DNA of 64,000 bases from Halobacteriovoraceae bacterium (GTDB lineage Bacteria; Bdellovibrionota; Bacteriovoracia; Bacteriovoracales; Bacteriovoracaceae): assembly GCA_020635135.1 (NCBI GenBank), contig JACKAJ010000015.1, positions 930,001-994,000 on the forward strand, read 5' to 3'. The notes under the pieces were generated by a model that ran no database searches, had not been told where the DNA came from, and saw nothing but the letters and a program-made list of their open reading frames with translations. The position numbers and the translations under genes are program-made. Positions 52,782 to 61,574 of this stretch are shown here, in pieces. The stretch's first letter is position 1, and each line of letters starts with the position of its first letter.

Positions 52782-53723
52782 CTAGTGAAGCTTAATTCTC
52801 GGATCGACAACAGCGTACAACACGTCCGTAATAAGATTAAAAACGATGTAAACTATCGATGTTAATATCGCAAAAGCCTTAATAACGGGGAAATCTGAAG
52901 AGTTAATGGCTTCTAGAATAACTCCACCAAGTCCTGGTATTCCAAAAAAACTCTCAAGTAAGAGAGCTCCTAAAATGAGAAATGGAATTTGGATCACTAC
53001 ATAAGTTATGATTGGTACGAGAGCATTTCTCAAAACGTGTTTAAGAAGAATCGTCACTTCTCTGAGACCTTTCGCTCGAGCTGTTCGAACATAGTCTTGA
53101 TAAATTTCATCGAGCATCACGGTTCTAAAAAAGCGCACATCAGGTCCAATAGATAGGACAATCCAAATAATTCCCGGAAGTGTTGTGTATGCCAAAAAGT
53201 CAGGGAAACCTGGTTCATAACCTGAAATTTCAAACCACTCTAAGTGAAAAGCAAAAAACCATTGGAAAAAAAGAATATACACAAGACTTGAAATACTCAT
53301 TAGGGCAATACAGAGAACTCTTACAAAAGTATCAATCCCTCTTCCTCGGTAGTAGGCAACGAATAGTGAGATAAGAATAGAAAATGTTGTCGAGATAACA
53401 AAAGCTGGTAACGTGAGTGTTAACGAAGGATAGGCTCGAGAAATAATAATGTCTGAAATTTTTTGTTTAGTAGACCAAGAAATTCCAAAATCAAAAGTAA
53501 AAGCACTTTTCACGACATCGAGGTACTGCATAAGCCAAGAACGATCGAGTCCCAATTGGTGTCTCAATTCCTCAATTTGTTTAAGAGTAGCGTTTTTACC
53601 CAGCAAGATCGGAGTTGGATCCCCTAGCACCACATTGAATAAAATAAAGATAACAAAACTCACCCCAAAAATCACAGGCAAGAGGTAGAGAAGTCTTCTA
53701 AGTGTGTACTGTAAAATCTGCAT
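52782..53723 (-). CDS. Oligopeptide ABC transporter permease, OppB/DppB/YejB type
   Basis: 313 residues starting MQILQYTLRRLLYLLPVIFGV with the first helix. The family signatures are VVLGDPTPILLGKNA, RTVMLDEIYQDYVRTARAKGL (EAA loop) and FGIPGLGGVILEAINSSDFPVIKA near the C-terminus. Six membrane helices are expected. It lies 2 bp after the substrate-binding protein gene in the same operon and 10 bp before the second permease. Confidence 0.94.
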   Translation of the reverse strand: MQILQYTLRRLLYLLPVIFGVSFVIFILFNVVLGDPTPILLGKNATLKQIEELRHQLGLDRSWLMQYLDVVKSAFTFDFGISWSTKQKISDIIISRAYPSLTLTLPAFVISTTFSILISLFVAYYRGRGIDTFVRVLCIALMSISSLVYILFFQWFFAFHLEWFEISGYEPGFPDFLAYTTLPGIIWIVLSIGPDVRFFRTVMLDEIYQDYVRTARAKGLREVTILLKHVLRNALVPIITYVVIQIPFLILGALLLESFFGIPGLGGVILEAINSSDFPVIKAFAILTSIVYIVFNLITDVLYAVVDPRIKLH

Positions 53724-53725
53724 AA

Positions 53726-55489
53726 CTATAAATTAGGCTTAAGTTTATCTTTAGCCTCTAAATCAATATCCCAATACTTGGCCACGCCGTGATCAAATTC
53801 AATAAACTTATAATTTCTAAACCATCCGTGTTCTAAAACATAATTAACTCGGTGAAATCCATAGATGAGAGGTACTTTCTCTGCAGCATACTTATAAAGT
53901 TCTTCATATTTTTTTGTTCTCTCTGGCCCGTCGGGAAGCACAACTGCTTCTTCATATTTTTTATCAAACTCAGGATCGTTGTAGTTCGAACCATTTGATC
54001 CTGGAGCCGCATTAGGGCTGTAGAGAAGTTGCAAAAAGTTTTCTGCATCTGGATAGTCAGCTCCCCAAGCCATTCCATACATCATTGCTTGTTTCGTATT
54101 CACAACTTTAACGAGTTCTGGCCATGTCACCCCAATAAGCTTGAGGTTAATGCCAATATTGCCCATCATTTGCTTAATGGCTTCAGCATTTTGTCTTCCT
54201 GTTGTGTCGTATTTAAAGTGGTAAGTAATCTCTGGGAGTTTTTTCCCTTCAGGATAACCTGCTTCCGCTAAAAGTTTCTTGGCTTTCTCGAGATCGAAAT
54301 TTTGGAAAGGACCTACGTAACCATCAATATACCCTGCAATGTTTGGAGGAATGATGGATTGAGCAGGAATAGATATTCCATTATAAAAGTTTTTATTCAT
54401 AAATTCACGATCAAAAGCTAAAGACATAGCAGCTCGCAATTTCAGATTGTTTTTGAAGAGCTTATTTTCGTGATTAAAAGCAATAAAAGTGACATCGAGT
54501 CCAACTTTCTTAACTTCAGTTATACCTTTCTTTTTGAAATCTTCGTTGAGTACTCCCCCAACCATTGCTTGGTTGAAGTTATCTTTTGGAATGGCCATGG
54601 CATCGATATTCCCTTTAAGGAAATTGAGCCACATCGGTTGCGATTCTGGCATAATTGTCACTTTTATTTTATCCACGAAAGGAATTTTCTTTCCTGCGGA
54701 CTTAAGAAGTCCGGCGGCTTCGTCACCTTCAGCCCCTTCACTTGGATAATATTCATCGCGATACTTATGAAATTTTTTGTAAATAATCGTGTTGGCTTGC
54801 GTGTACTGCCCTGTCATGAATGGGCCTGTTCCGACTGGGTTATTTAAAAAAGAATCTCCATAAAACTCCACTGCTTCTCGAGGAACGACGTAGGTAAAAG
54901 GCATCGCAAAGGCATAGAGAAATTGAGGAAACGGTTTCACCAATGTGAATTGAATCACATAAGTATCGAGAACTTGCATTCCTGGAATTTCTTCTTCGTA
55001 ATTAACTTTCTCAGCATCAGAATATTTTTCACGCCACTCATTGAGACCTTTAATCTTTCCATCGAGAAGCCACCACCCCTTTGATTGCAATTTGGGATCG
55101 GCTAATCTTTTTAAAGAGTACTCCACGTCTTTGGCCACCATTTCTCTTCCCTTCGTTCCAGGAAAACATTGGTTGTCGTGAAAGAGCACTCCCTTTTTCA
55201 ATTTAAATGTATAAGTTAAACCTTCATTTGAAACTTTTGGCATTTCCGCTGCCAAATTGGGAACAAGTTCGTAGGGTCTTTTTAAGTAGTGAAATTGCAA
55301 AAGACCTTCGTACACACGAGCCACTTCATTTCCCGAGTACAAATCAGACGCTTCAATGGGATCAAATCCTTTAACTTTAGCTGGTGTTCCAAGTTGAAGA
55401 ACTTTTTCACCTGTGCTTCCACCCTTTTTGGTACAGCTTACTGTGGCCAAAAGTGATGTCAGTAAAATACCCCAAAGAAAACAACGCAT
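53726..55489 (-). CDS. Oligopeptide ABC transporter substrate-binding lipoprotein (family 5)
   Basis: 587 residues. Lipobox TVSC with Cys at 19, then a binding protein of the DppA/OppA family. Markers are GFDPIEASDLYSGNEVARVYEGLLQF, YTFKLKKGVLFHDNQCFPGT, AKDVEYSLKRL, NNPVGTGPF, and ALAFDREFMNKNFYNGI-like AMSLAFDREFMNK. The C-terminal lobe follows (AMMYGMAWGADYPDAENFLQLLYSP). It heads the four-gene transporter operon. Substrate unknown; the acidic YPD segment recalls peptide binders. Confidence 0.94.
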   Translation of the reverse strand: MRCFLWGILLTSLLATVSCTKKGGSTGEKVLQLGTPAKVKGFDPIEASDLYSGNEVARVYEGLLQFHYLKRPYELVPNLAAEMPKVSNEGLTYTFKLKKGVLFHDNQCFPGTKGREMVAKDVEYSLKRLADPKLQSKGWWLLDGKIKGLNEWREKYSDAEKVNYEEEIPGMQVLDTYVIQFTLVKPFPQFLYAFAMPFTYVVPREAVEFYGDSFLNNPVGTGPFMTGQYTQANTIIYKKFHKYRDEYYPSEGAEGDEAAGLLKSAGKKIPFVDKIKVTIMPESQPMWLNFLKGNIDAMAIPKDNFNQAMVGGVLNEDFKKKGITEVKKVGLDVTFIAFNHENKLFKNNLKLRAAMSLAFDREFMNKNFYNGISIPAQSIIPPNIAGYIDGYVGPFQNFDLEKAKKLLAEAGYPEGKKLPEITYHFKYDTTGRQNAEAIKQMMGNIGINLKLIGVTWPELVKVVNTKQAMMYGMAWGADYPDAENFLQLLYSPNAAPGSNGSNYNDPEFDKKYEEAVVLPDGPERTKKYEELYKYAAEKVPLIYGFHRVNYVLEHGWFRNYKFIEFDHGVAKYWDIDLEAKDKLKPNL

Positions 55490-55564
55490 AAAAATACTCC
55501 TTATTTACCTTTTTAATGAGTTTACTGATTTAATCAGAATTTAACAATCAATGAATGCTTACAA

Positions 55565-56266
55565 CTAGTTAGAGACATTTTGGCATTTTTGAGGGAACAA
55601 ATGCACCGATGCGAACTTCCTTTTTCCTTGGAAGAGTTCAATAGACATTTTACTAAAATAACTTTCTTTATAAAAAACTTTCGCTTTATTAGTCCATTCC
55701 AACACAAATTTATCCTTTTTATATTGAATACTGGATTGTACGAGACCAACGAGTACAGGTGTGTTGCCATGACTAAAGAGACATTGTTTTGTTGGAGCCG
55801 ATCCGCACCTCTTAAAGTAAGATTTTAATTCTTCGTCCTTCATGTTTTGAATTTCAGAAAAATCAAAGAGAGTTTCGGCCATAAAATTTATAAAATCGTT
55901 AAAGTTCTTTTTATTAAACTCTTTTTGTTTTCCATTTTTTTTCTCTGAGCGCTCAAAACTTTGTTTTATTTGCTGATAAAAGCTCCCCCAAAAACGAAAC
56001 TTAGAAGCTTTTCTCTCAATTTGAAAGTCCTCTTCTCCTCTCAGTGGTATGTTCACTCCCATGGCCCAATGATCATCTGTCTTGAGAGCTGAAACATAAT
56101 CAAAGAGATACTTCTCTCTTCCTACTTCAATTCTTCCTTTCCCCTCTGCACTTAGACAAACACCGCGCAAGTTTTCTTTAAAGAGTTGAAAGTCAAGTTT
56201 TTGCTTTTTGGTTTCCCATTGTGAACATGAACTTAGAGCCAAAAGAATCAGAAGTATTTTTCTCAT
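55565..56266 (-). CDS. Lipoprotein of unknown function, 233 aa
   Basis: Short lipobox signal MRKILLILLALSSC with Cys at residue 14. The mature part is mixed charged, with beta-like stretches (RIEVGREKYLFDYVSAL, HWAMGVNIPL, APTKQCLFSHGNTPVLVGL, KFVLEWTNKAKVFY) and Cys at GVCLSAEG, RCGSAP, QCLF and KCQN that could pair. No domain recognised. It lies 43 bp downstream of the TPR lipoprotein gene and may share its transcript. Confidence 0.7.
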   Translation of the reverse strand: MRKILLILLALSSCSQWETKKQKLDFQLFKENLRGVCLSAEGKGRIEVGREKYLFDYVSALKTDDHWAMGVNIPLRGEEDFQIERKASKFRFWGSFYQQIKQSFERSEKKNGKQKEFNKKNFNDFINFMAETLFDFSEIQNMKDEELKSYFKRCGSAPTKQCLFSHGNTPVLVGLVQSSIQYKKDKFVLEWTNKAKVFYKESYFSKMSIELFQGKRKFASVHLFPQKCQNVSN

Positions 56267-56309
56267 ACCTCTATCATATAAGATAATATCTTTTTTTTCG
56301 AGATGACCT

Positions 56310-58211
56310 CTAATTTTCTAGGCTTGCTGAAGCAGGAATTCGAGTCTTCTCTTCTACAGAAATTGAGGATATTACTTCGAGACGGTTTTGAACGTCTTTT
56401 TGGAACTCGCTATCTTCAGAAAGAGCGAGAGCTTTTTGATAGTAGAGTTTAGCCTTTTGGTACTCTTGAAGTTTTTCGTAAACTTGGCCAACGTGAAGAT
56501 TGATTGTGCTGTCATCGGGTTTCATGTCTCGAGCACGCAAGAGATGCTTTAAAGCCGACTGGTAATCTTCAACACGATAAAAATACCAGCCATAAGAATC
56601 GACAATATGCCCATCCTTAGGAAGAATTTCCATCGCCTTTTCAATATAGCCTTTAGCTGCTTTAAGATCTCCATTTTCTCTGACAAGAAGTGAATATCCA
56701 ATAAAGTTATAGGCATGAGCATTGAGAGGATTTTTTTCAATAATTTTTTTAATCATTTCATCTGCTAATTGATATTTTTTCACTTGGTCGTAGAGAGTTG
56801 CTAAGAAATATTCATGGTTTTCATCAAATTTTTGGTGCTCTTTGATTTCTTCTAGCAGCTCAATCGCTTTGTAAGCTGTTTTCTTCTTCGTCCAATAGAG
56901 AGATTCACTCACATTCAGTTCAAATTTAAGATCTTCTGAAATATTTTTTCTCTTCTCTATAATTTCCAAATACTTTTGTTCGTAACTTTCGGAAGCTGGC
57001 TGGCGATCACTCACCGCTAAATCTTTAAGCGTGTTAACCAACTCAATCGTCGAATCAAAAAACAACTCACTTTTGGGGCTGACTTTCTCTAAATAAAGAA
57101 CATACTCAGTGGTTTTGTCTAAATCTTTATAAATGTCTGCTAAAAAATAATAAGCCTTATCGAGATCCCCGTTCAAACTGATTATTTCATTGAGTGTTTC
57201 AACGGCTTTATTCAGTTTTTTAGTCTCTTTATAGAGAAAAGAAAGTTTGAATTTAAGTCCCAATTCTTTGGGGTTAATATCCGTCATCTTTTCGAGATAA
57301 GGAATAGCCTCTTGGAATTGACTCTTTCCTATCAGATTGTCCATAGTGCGGCTAAGAATCAAATAATCATCTGGGTATTGGCTCAAATGCTTCTTAAACA
57401 TGGGGAGAATCAACTCTTCACGCTCTGTTTCGCTGTAGATCACAGCAAGAGCTGCCAAGGCCTTGGAGTCAGACTTGTCTTCTTCATAGGACTTTATAAA
57501 ATTCTTAGTCCCATTTTCTAAATCATTTTTTTCAAGATAAAGGCGTCCAATTTGAAAACTGACTTCTGATTTATTTTCATCAGTGCGTTCATAACAAGTT
57601 TTTAGCAGATCAAGGGCGAGATCAAAGCTCTTTCTATTGAGAATTTTAGAAGCTCGGGTACAAGCTTCCACGTGGTTTTTATCCATCTTCATAGCTTGAC
57701 GATAAAAGACCAGCGCCTTATCTGACTGATCCAAAGATTCGAAGAGGCTACCAAGAAGCATCCCCATATTAACTTTCTCTGTTTTATCTTCAGCCATGGA
57801 CTGCGCCTTGAGGAGGAAGTCCTTAGCCTGGAATATGCGGCCACTCCGAATCAAACTCAGCGTGTATTTCTTTAAAAGAAAGACATTGTTTTTGTCTAAG
57901 TTTAATAGCGCGCTCAAGAACTTTTCTGCCCGAGTGTATTCAAACTCCGTTTCTAGAATATTGGCCTTCATATAAAGGTCTCTGAGGACAAAATTTTTGG
58001 TAGAAGCATTTTGAGTTTGATTATAGGTTTTGACCATTCCCTCTATATAAGGAATATCTTGTTCGTCGTCTTCCAAAGAGAAAGAACAACTCTGACATTG
58101 GGGGAATTCTACCACTTTGATGGAGTTTTTTCTTCGTGGACTGGAACAGGAAACTGTTATACCTAGAAGGAAAACCACAATTTGGGAGGTAATAATAAAG
58201 CCTCTATCCAT
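56310..58211 (-). CDS. TPR-repeat lipoprotein, 633 aa
   Basis: Lipobox GITVSC with Cys near 22, then nearly continuous tetratricopeptide repeats (at least ten units). Clear ones are DKALVFYRQAMKMDKNHVEACTRAS, AVETLNEIISLNGDLDKAYYFLADIY, NAHAYNFIGYSLLVRENGDLKAAKGYIEKA and KPDDSTINLHVGQVYEKLQEYQKAKLYYQKAL. The closing units with GHIVDSYGWYFYRVEDYQSAL resemble the family of exported TPR proteins associated with outer-membrane or gliding machinery. Likely an outer-membrane-anchored scaffold facing the periplasm. Confidence 0.85.
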   Translation of the reverse strand: MDRGFIITSQIVVFLLGITVSCSSPRRKNSIKVVEFPQCQSCSFSLEDDEQDIPYIEGMVKTYNQTQNASTKNFVLRDLYMKANILETEFEYTRAEKFLSALLNLDKNNVFLLKKYTLSLIRSGRIFQAKDFLLKAQSMAEDKTEKVNMGMLLGSLFESLDQSDKALVFYRQAMKMDKNHVEACTRASKILNRKSFDLALDLLKTCYERTDENKSEVSFQIGRLYLEKNDLENGTKNFIKSYEEDKSDSKALAALAVIYSETEREELILPMFKKHLSQYPDDYLILSRTMDNLIGKSQFQEAIPYLEKMTDINPKELGLKFKLSFLYKETKKLNKAVETLNEIISLNGDLDKAYYFLADIYKDLDKTTEYVLYLEKVSPKSELFFDSTIELVNTLKDLAVSDRQPASESYEQKYLEIIEKRKNISEDLKFELNVSESLYWTKKKTAYKAIELLEEIKEHQKFDENHEYFLATLYDQVKKYQLADEMIKKIIEKNPLNAHAYNFIGYSLLVRENGDLKAAKGYIEKAMEILPKDGHIVDSYGWYFYRVEDYQSALKHLLRARDMKPDDSTINLHVGQVYEKLQEYQKAKLYYQKALALSEDSEFQKDVQNRLEVISSISVEEKTRIPASASLEN

Positions 58212-58356
58212 GACTTTTTGAGCTCCTATGGGGAACTCGTCGGGTCAGGTGGCTTTTTTCCTTACTCTTAGACGCTATGTGGTAAATTTTTCACAGTCAA
58301 AAAATTAAATAAATTCAGCTGTTTATAACCTATTGCAAAAAACTTGACTATGTGGG

Positions 58357-58386
58357 TTGACATTAGTTCCCAATGTTTGATAGACA
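58357..58386 (+). promoter_or_regulatory. Weak promoter candidate for the PhaR-like gene
   Basis: TTGACA (58357-58362) is a full -35 match, preceded by a second TTGACT at 58344. The best -10 at 17-18 bases is ATAGAC or TAGACA, a poor match, so the promoter may need an activator. It lies about 95-120 bp before ATG 58482. Confidence 0.3.
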
Positions 58387-58481
58387 CAGCATGCGAATCA
58401 TTTTGATTAGTTTTGTAAAGCGCAGCTAAAACAATAAAAACAGCGTTCTACAAGCAGAACATAAACTGAGGGGATATTTTT

Positions 58482-58901
58482 ATGGAAAAAGTTAGAATCA
58501 TTAAGCGTTACCAGAACCGCAAGTTGTACGACACTCACCAGTCTTGTTACGTAACTCTTGAAGAAATTGCTCAGATCATCAGAGAAGGCAATGAAATTAA
58601 AGTTATTGATAACAAAACTCAGAAGGACATCACGTACACAACTCAGATTCAACTTCTCTTTGATCAAGAGAAAAAGTCAAAAGGACCTGAAAACACTGAA
58701 CTTTTGAAGAGAGTAATCAGAAGTGAGTCAGGAATCTTTACTGGGTACATCAAGTCCCTTGAGTCTAAACTTGGACTTGGTAATCACGCTGCAGAAGAAA
58801 AATTTGTTGAGGAAGAAAAAGTTGAAATGCCAGCTCCAGAAGTGGCCAATTACCTCAATAATGTTAATACAGGAATTGAAACTCCTAACACTTTGAACTA
58901 A
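58482..58901 (+). CDS. PhaR/PhbR-like polyhydroxyalkanoate regulator
   Basis: 139 residues. The N-terminal 65 are the PHB/PHA accumulation-regulator DNA-binding domain: IIKRYQNRKLYDTHQSCYVTLEEIAQIIREGNEIKVIDNKTQKDITYTTQIQ is its typical signature. A variable C-terminal region follows (EKKSKGPENTELLKRVIRS, then acidic AEEKFVEEEKVEMP). GAGGGG precedes the ATG. In PHA producers PhaR represses phasin genes and binds the polymer; no PHA synthase or phasin is in this window. Probably autoregulatory and controlling the downstream genes (inference). Confidence 0.87.
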   Translation: MEKVRIIKRYQNRKLYDTHQSCYVTLEEIAQIIREGNEIKVIDNKTQKDITYTTQIQLLFDQEKKSKGPENTELLKRVIRSESGIFTGYIKSLESKLGLGNHAAEEKFVEEEKVEMPAPEVANYLNNVNTGIETPNTLN

Positions 58902-58941
58902 TATTTTAACTGAGTACAGTTTAAATATTAGGATCAATGAA

Positions 58942-59658
58942 GTGCAAAAAAATTTCTTAAATGATAATAAAAGCCTCACAGCAAAAATTTTTGTGGGGCT
59001 TTTTTTATGCCTTTTTTTGAGTACAGGCTACGCTCAAAAAGAAAAAGGCGAAGATCTCTCTGGCCAGTTTAAGCAAGTTGACACTGACGCCAAGAAGGAA
59101 AACAACAAGCCTCAAGGCCGTAAAGCCGCCCCTTCACCACCACCGCCTTCGACAACAAATGCTCCTTTTAATCGCCATGGGGTCTCGCTAGGTTTTGGAC
59201 AATCCTTTCTTTTTGGAAACTACAGTAACTCCGGTGAGGACCGGCTCACTTTCGATTATTACTATATTTACCGTGCAAGCTATACATTTCAATTTTTGCT
59301 CAACATACACAGCCATAAGTTTGAGCAGACAAACGAATACGTAAAAGTTTCTTCATTAAATATGGGAATCAAAGCAAAGCTATTTGACTTCGATGCTTTC
59401 TCTCCTTACATCACCGGAGGTCTGGGATTCTACCAACCCAAAGCTCGGCGTTACGTCGATGGTGAATATGTGGAAACAGAGACCAAAAGTGTTATGGGAA
59501 TCAACGTGGGAGCAGGAATGGATCTTGAACTCAACGAACATTTCACTGTAGGGCTCCTCCTTCACCTTCATGATCCCTTCAAGGCTAAATACGACAACCA
59601 ACCTTCACTCACAGGACAATACGTAAAACTTCTCATGACGGTCGCGTATTTCTTTTGA
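58942..59658 (+). CDS. Outer-membrane barrel protein with proline-rich N-terminus, 238 aa
   Basis: GTG 58942 has AGGA 8 bases upstream. The signal peptide is about 1-31 (KIFVGLFLCLFLSTGYAQ). A Lys/Pro-rich segment follows (GRKAAPSPPPPSTTNAPF) that could span the periplasm or bind murein. The barrel resembles OmpA-like/OMP_b-brl types: VSLGFGQSFLFGNYS, YTFQFLLNIHSHKF, FDFDAFSPYITGGLGFY, GINVGAGMDLELNEHFTVGLLLHL and the end LLMTVAYFF. An intrinsic terminator (58970-59006) lies within its signal-peptide codons. It ends 1 bp before the first ArsA-like gene. Confidence 0.78.
   Translation: MQKNFLNDNKSLTAKIFVGLFLCLFLSTGYAQKEKGEDLSGQFKQVDTDAKKENNKPQGRKAAPSPPPPSTTNAPFNRHGVSLGFGQSFLFGNYSNSGEDRLTFDYYYIYRASYTFQFLLNIHSHKFEQTNEYVKVSSLNMGIKAKLFDFDAFSPYITGGLGFYQPKARRYVDGEYVETETKSVMGINVGAGMDLELNEHFTVGLLLHLHDPFKAKYDNQPSLTGQYVKLLMTVAYFF
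58970..59006 (+). terminator. Intrinsic terminator/attenuator inside the next gene's signal-peptide codons
   Basis: AAAGCCTCACA (58970-58980) pairs with TGTGGGGCTTT (58992-59002), one G-U, and T continues to 59006. Codons 10-22 of the barrel-protein gene that starts at 58942 lie in it. It should terminate the phaR transcript unless ribosomes translating the gene prevent hairpin formation, giving translation-dependent attenuation (inference). Confidence 0.7.
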
Positions 59659-59659
59659 A

Positions 59660-60490
59660 ATGGTCAAAAAACTCTATCTCTTTTCAGGGAAAGGGGGAGT
59701 TGGAAAATCCACTCTCAGCCTAGCCTTTTGCCAATACCTTAAAGCTCATGGATACACTCCTCATTATACTCTTCTCAAAGCGGGCTCCTTGGGAGAAGAA
59801 ATTCATTTTAACGATTTTGAATCCCAAACATTAAAATTTTTGAAAAATCAGAATATCCAGGCCAATTACCTCACTCTCGACGACTCTGTCTTAGAATATA
59901 TTGCTAAAAAGCTTCACTCTAAAACGATTGCTAGCTGGATCCTTAAGACAAAATTCTTTCAATCGCTAATAAACATCATTCCAGGATTTAACTACGTTAT
60001 TTACATGGGAAAAATCCTTGAAAATATCACTGAAGAAAATCAACCCAAAGTTGTCTACGTCATCGATGGACCTGCTAGCGGTCACAGCCAAATTCTCTTA
60101 CAGTCGCTCTATCAATTTAAAAAGATTTTCTCATCTGGTATCCTCTACGAAGACTGCCAAAAAATGATCAATTGGCTTTTAATACCAGAGAACTTTAAAA
60201 TAAATATCGTAACTCTCCCCAGTGTTTTCAGCATTAATGAAGCGTTGGAGCTCAAGCAAAATATAGAAAGTGAAACAGCTTTTAGCTCTCAAATTGTTCT
60301 CAACGATTCTTTAAAAAAAACCGGCATCCCCTTTCAAGGAAAATACACGAACAATCGTTTAAAACTTGAAAATCAAATTATAGAAGAAAATGGGGAACAA
60401 ATTGTCGAATCACTCCCCTTTGTTCCTGGTAATGACTTCTTTGAAATTGTCTCCGAAATTTCAAATGGTGAGCTTGAGAAACTTATATGA
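59660..60490 (+). CDS. ArsA/MinD-like ATPase, first of pair
   Basis: 276 residues. Deviant Walker A GKGGVGKSTLSLAFCQYL at residues 10-27, then a long unusual region with KTKFFQSLINIIPGFNYVIYMG, similar to ArsA-family members. The Walker B-like VVYVIDGPASGHSQILLQSL follows near 135. It ends with a Gln/Glu-rich tail. It probably forms a heterodimer with the next protein, since the stop overlaps its start as ATGA (60487-60490). No arsenic gene is nearby, so anion transport is unlikely. Inferred to act in membrane- or envelope-associated targeting. Confidence 0.82.
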   Translation: MVKKLYLFSGKGGVGKSTLSLAFCQYLKAHGYTPHYTLLKAGSLGEEIHFNDFESQTLKFLKNQNIQANYLTLDDSVLEYIAKKLHSKTIASWILKTKFFQSLINIIPGFNYVIYMGKILENITEENQPKVVYVIDGPASGHSQILLQSLYQFKKIFSSGILYEDCQKMINWLLIPENFKINIVTLPSVFSINEALELKQNIESETAFSSQIVLNDSLKKTGIPFQGKYTNNRLKLENQIIEENGEQIVESLPFVPGNDFFEIVSEISNGELEKLI

Positions 60491-61527
60491 ATGTAGAATT
60501 TCAAGATATCAGTATTTTTTGTGGAACAGGTGGAGTTGGCAAAACAACCTTGGCCATGTCTAAAGCTTTTTATTTCTCAAAAAATAACAAGAAAACATTG
60601 ATCATCACTATTGATCCGTCACTAAGACTCAAAGAATATCTCCATATAGATCAAAGTTCTGATAATCAAATTAATAAAATACCAGGACTCGAAACTCTCG
60701 ACATTCTTCTTCTCAACCCCGAAGAAACATTTCGCAATATGCAGGGGGGATCAAAGGATACTTCTGAAAATCGTATTCTCAATCTCTTGATGTCTCCCAG
60801 TGGAGGAATGAATGAAATCCTTTCCATCATTGAGCTCTATCAAAGAATTAAGAGTGGAAAATATCAGCACGTTATTCTCGACACACCTCCCGGGAAACAC
60901 TTCCTCGATTTTTTAAGTAGCACGACCAAGATCAAAGCATTTTTTGATCAATCTTTTATAGAGCACATCTCGCAATTATTTCGCTCACAAGGGCAAGCTA
61001 AAAATATTGGCAAAAGAATTTTCGATAAGTTCGTTCAGACGGGTATGGAAAAACTTCTCTATTACTTAAATAAAGTCACCGGAGATACTTTTGTCGAAGA
61101 GTTTATCGATGCTGTGCATATTATCTATAGCATGCAATCGCAATTCATTGACTCACTTAAAATTCAGGAGATCCTCTTTTCTCCTTCTAAAGCTTCTTGG
61201 TACTTGGTCACTAATTCTGAACAATCCAAATACTCAGAGGCCAAAAGTATGTTTTTAGGCAATGCCTTTTTCTCTCAAGAAAACACCACGGGAATTATCA
61301 ACAAGAGTACCCACTTAGTTATTGCTGAAGATTTAAAAAACCCGCAGCTTTCTAGCGAAGAAAGAGAAATTCTCACCAGCTTTGAATCGAGAGAGCAAAA
61401 ACTAGAAAACCTTATTCGCAAAGATTTCAATAGAATCCTGCGCTTTAACGAAGTTCTGACTTCTAATATTCAAGAACAACTTGAAGAGCTTGCCCTGCAG
61501 TGGCAAGAAATTGATCCCACCCCCTAG
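60487..61527 (+). CDS. ArsA-like ATPase, second of pair
   Basis: 346 residues with Walker A CGTGGVGKTTLAMSKAFYF (12-30), a switch-type ITIDPSLRLKEYL and DTPPGKHFLDFLSSTTKIKAFFD near 138. This is the ArsA/GET3 signature DTPPxxHxLxFL. The C-terminal half is helical (NIGKRIFDKFVQTGMEKLLYYLNKVTG). Overlaps the first ATPase by 4 bp. Paired ArsA-like ATPases behind an outer-membrane protein gene suggest a localisation or motility ATPase system rather than arsenite export. The partner function is not established. Confidence 0.82.
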   Translation: MNVEFQDISIFCGTGGVGKTTLAMSKAFYFSKNNKKTLIITIDPSLRLKEYLHIDQSSDNQINKIPGLETLDILLLNPEETFRNMQGGSKDTSENRILNLLMSPSGGMNEILSIIELYQRIKSGKYQHVILDTPPGKHFLDFLSSTTKIKAFFDQSFIEHISQLFRSQGQAKNIGKRIFDKFVQTGMEKLLYYLNKVTGDTFVEEFIDAVHIIYSMQSQFIDSLKIQEILFSPSKASWYLVTNSEQSKYSEAKSMFLGNAFFSQENTTGIINKSTHLVIAEDLKNPQLSSEEREILTSFESREQKLENLIRKDFNRILRFNEVLTSNIQEQLEELALQWQEIDPTP

Positions 61528-61574
61528 ACGACTTCAGAAGGTTATGAAATAAATAAAATCCGGAGAAAGTACAA

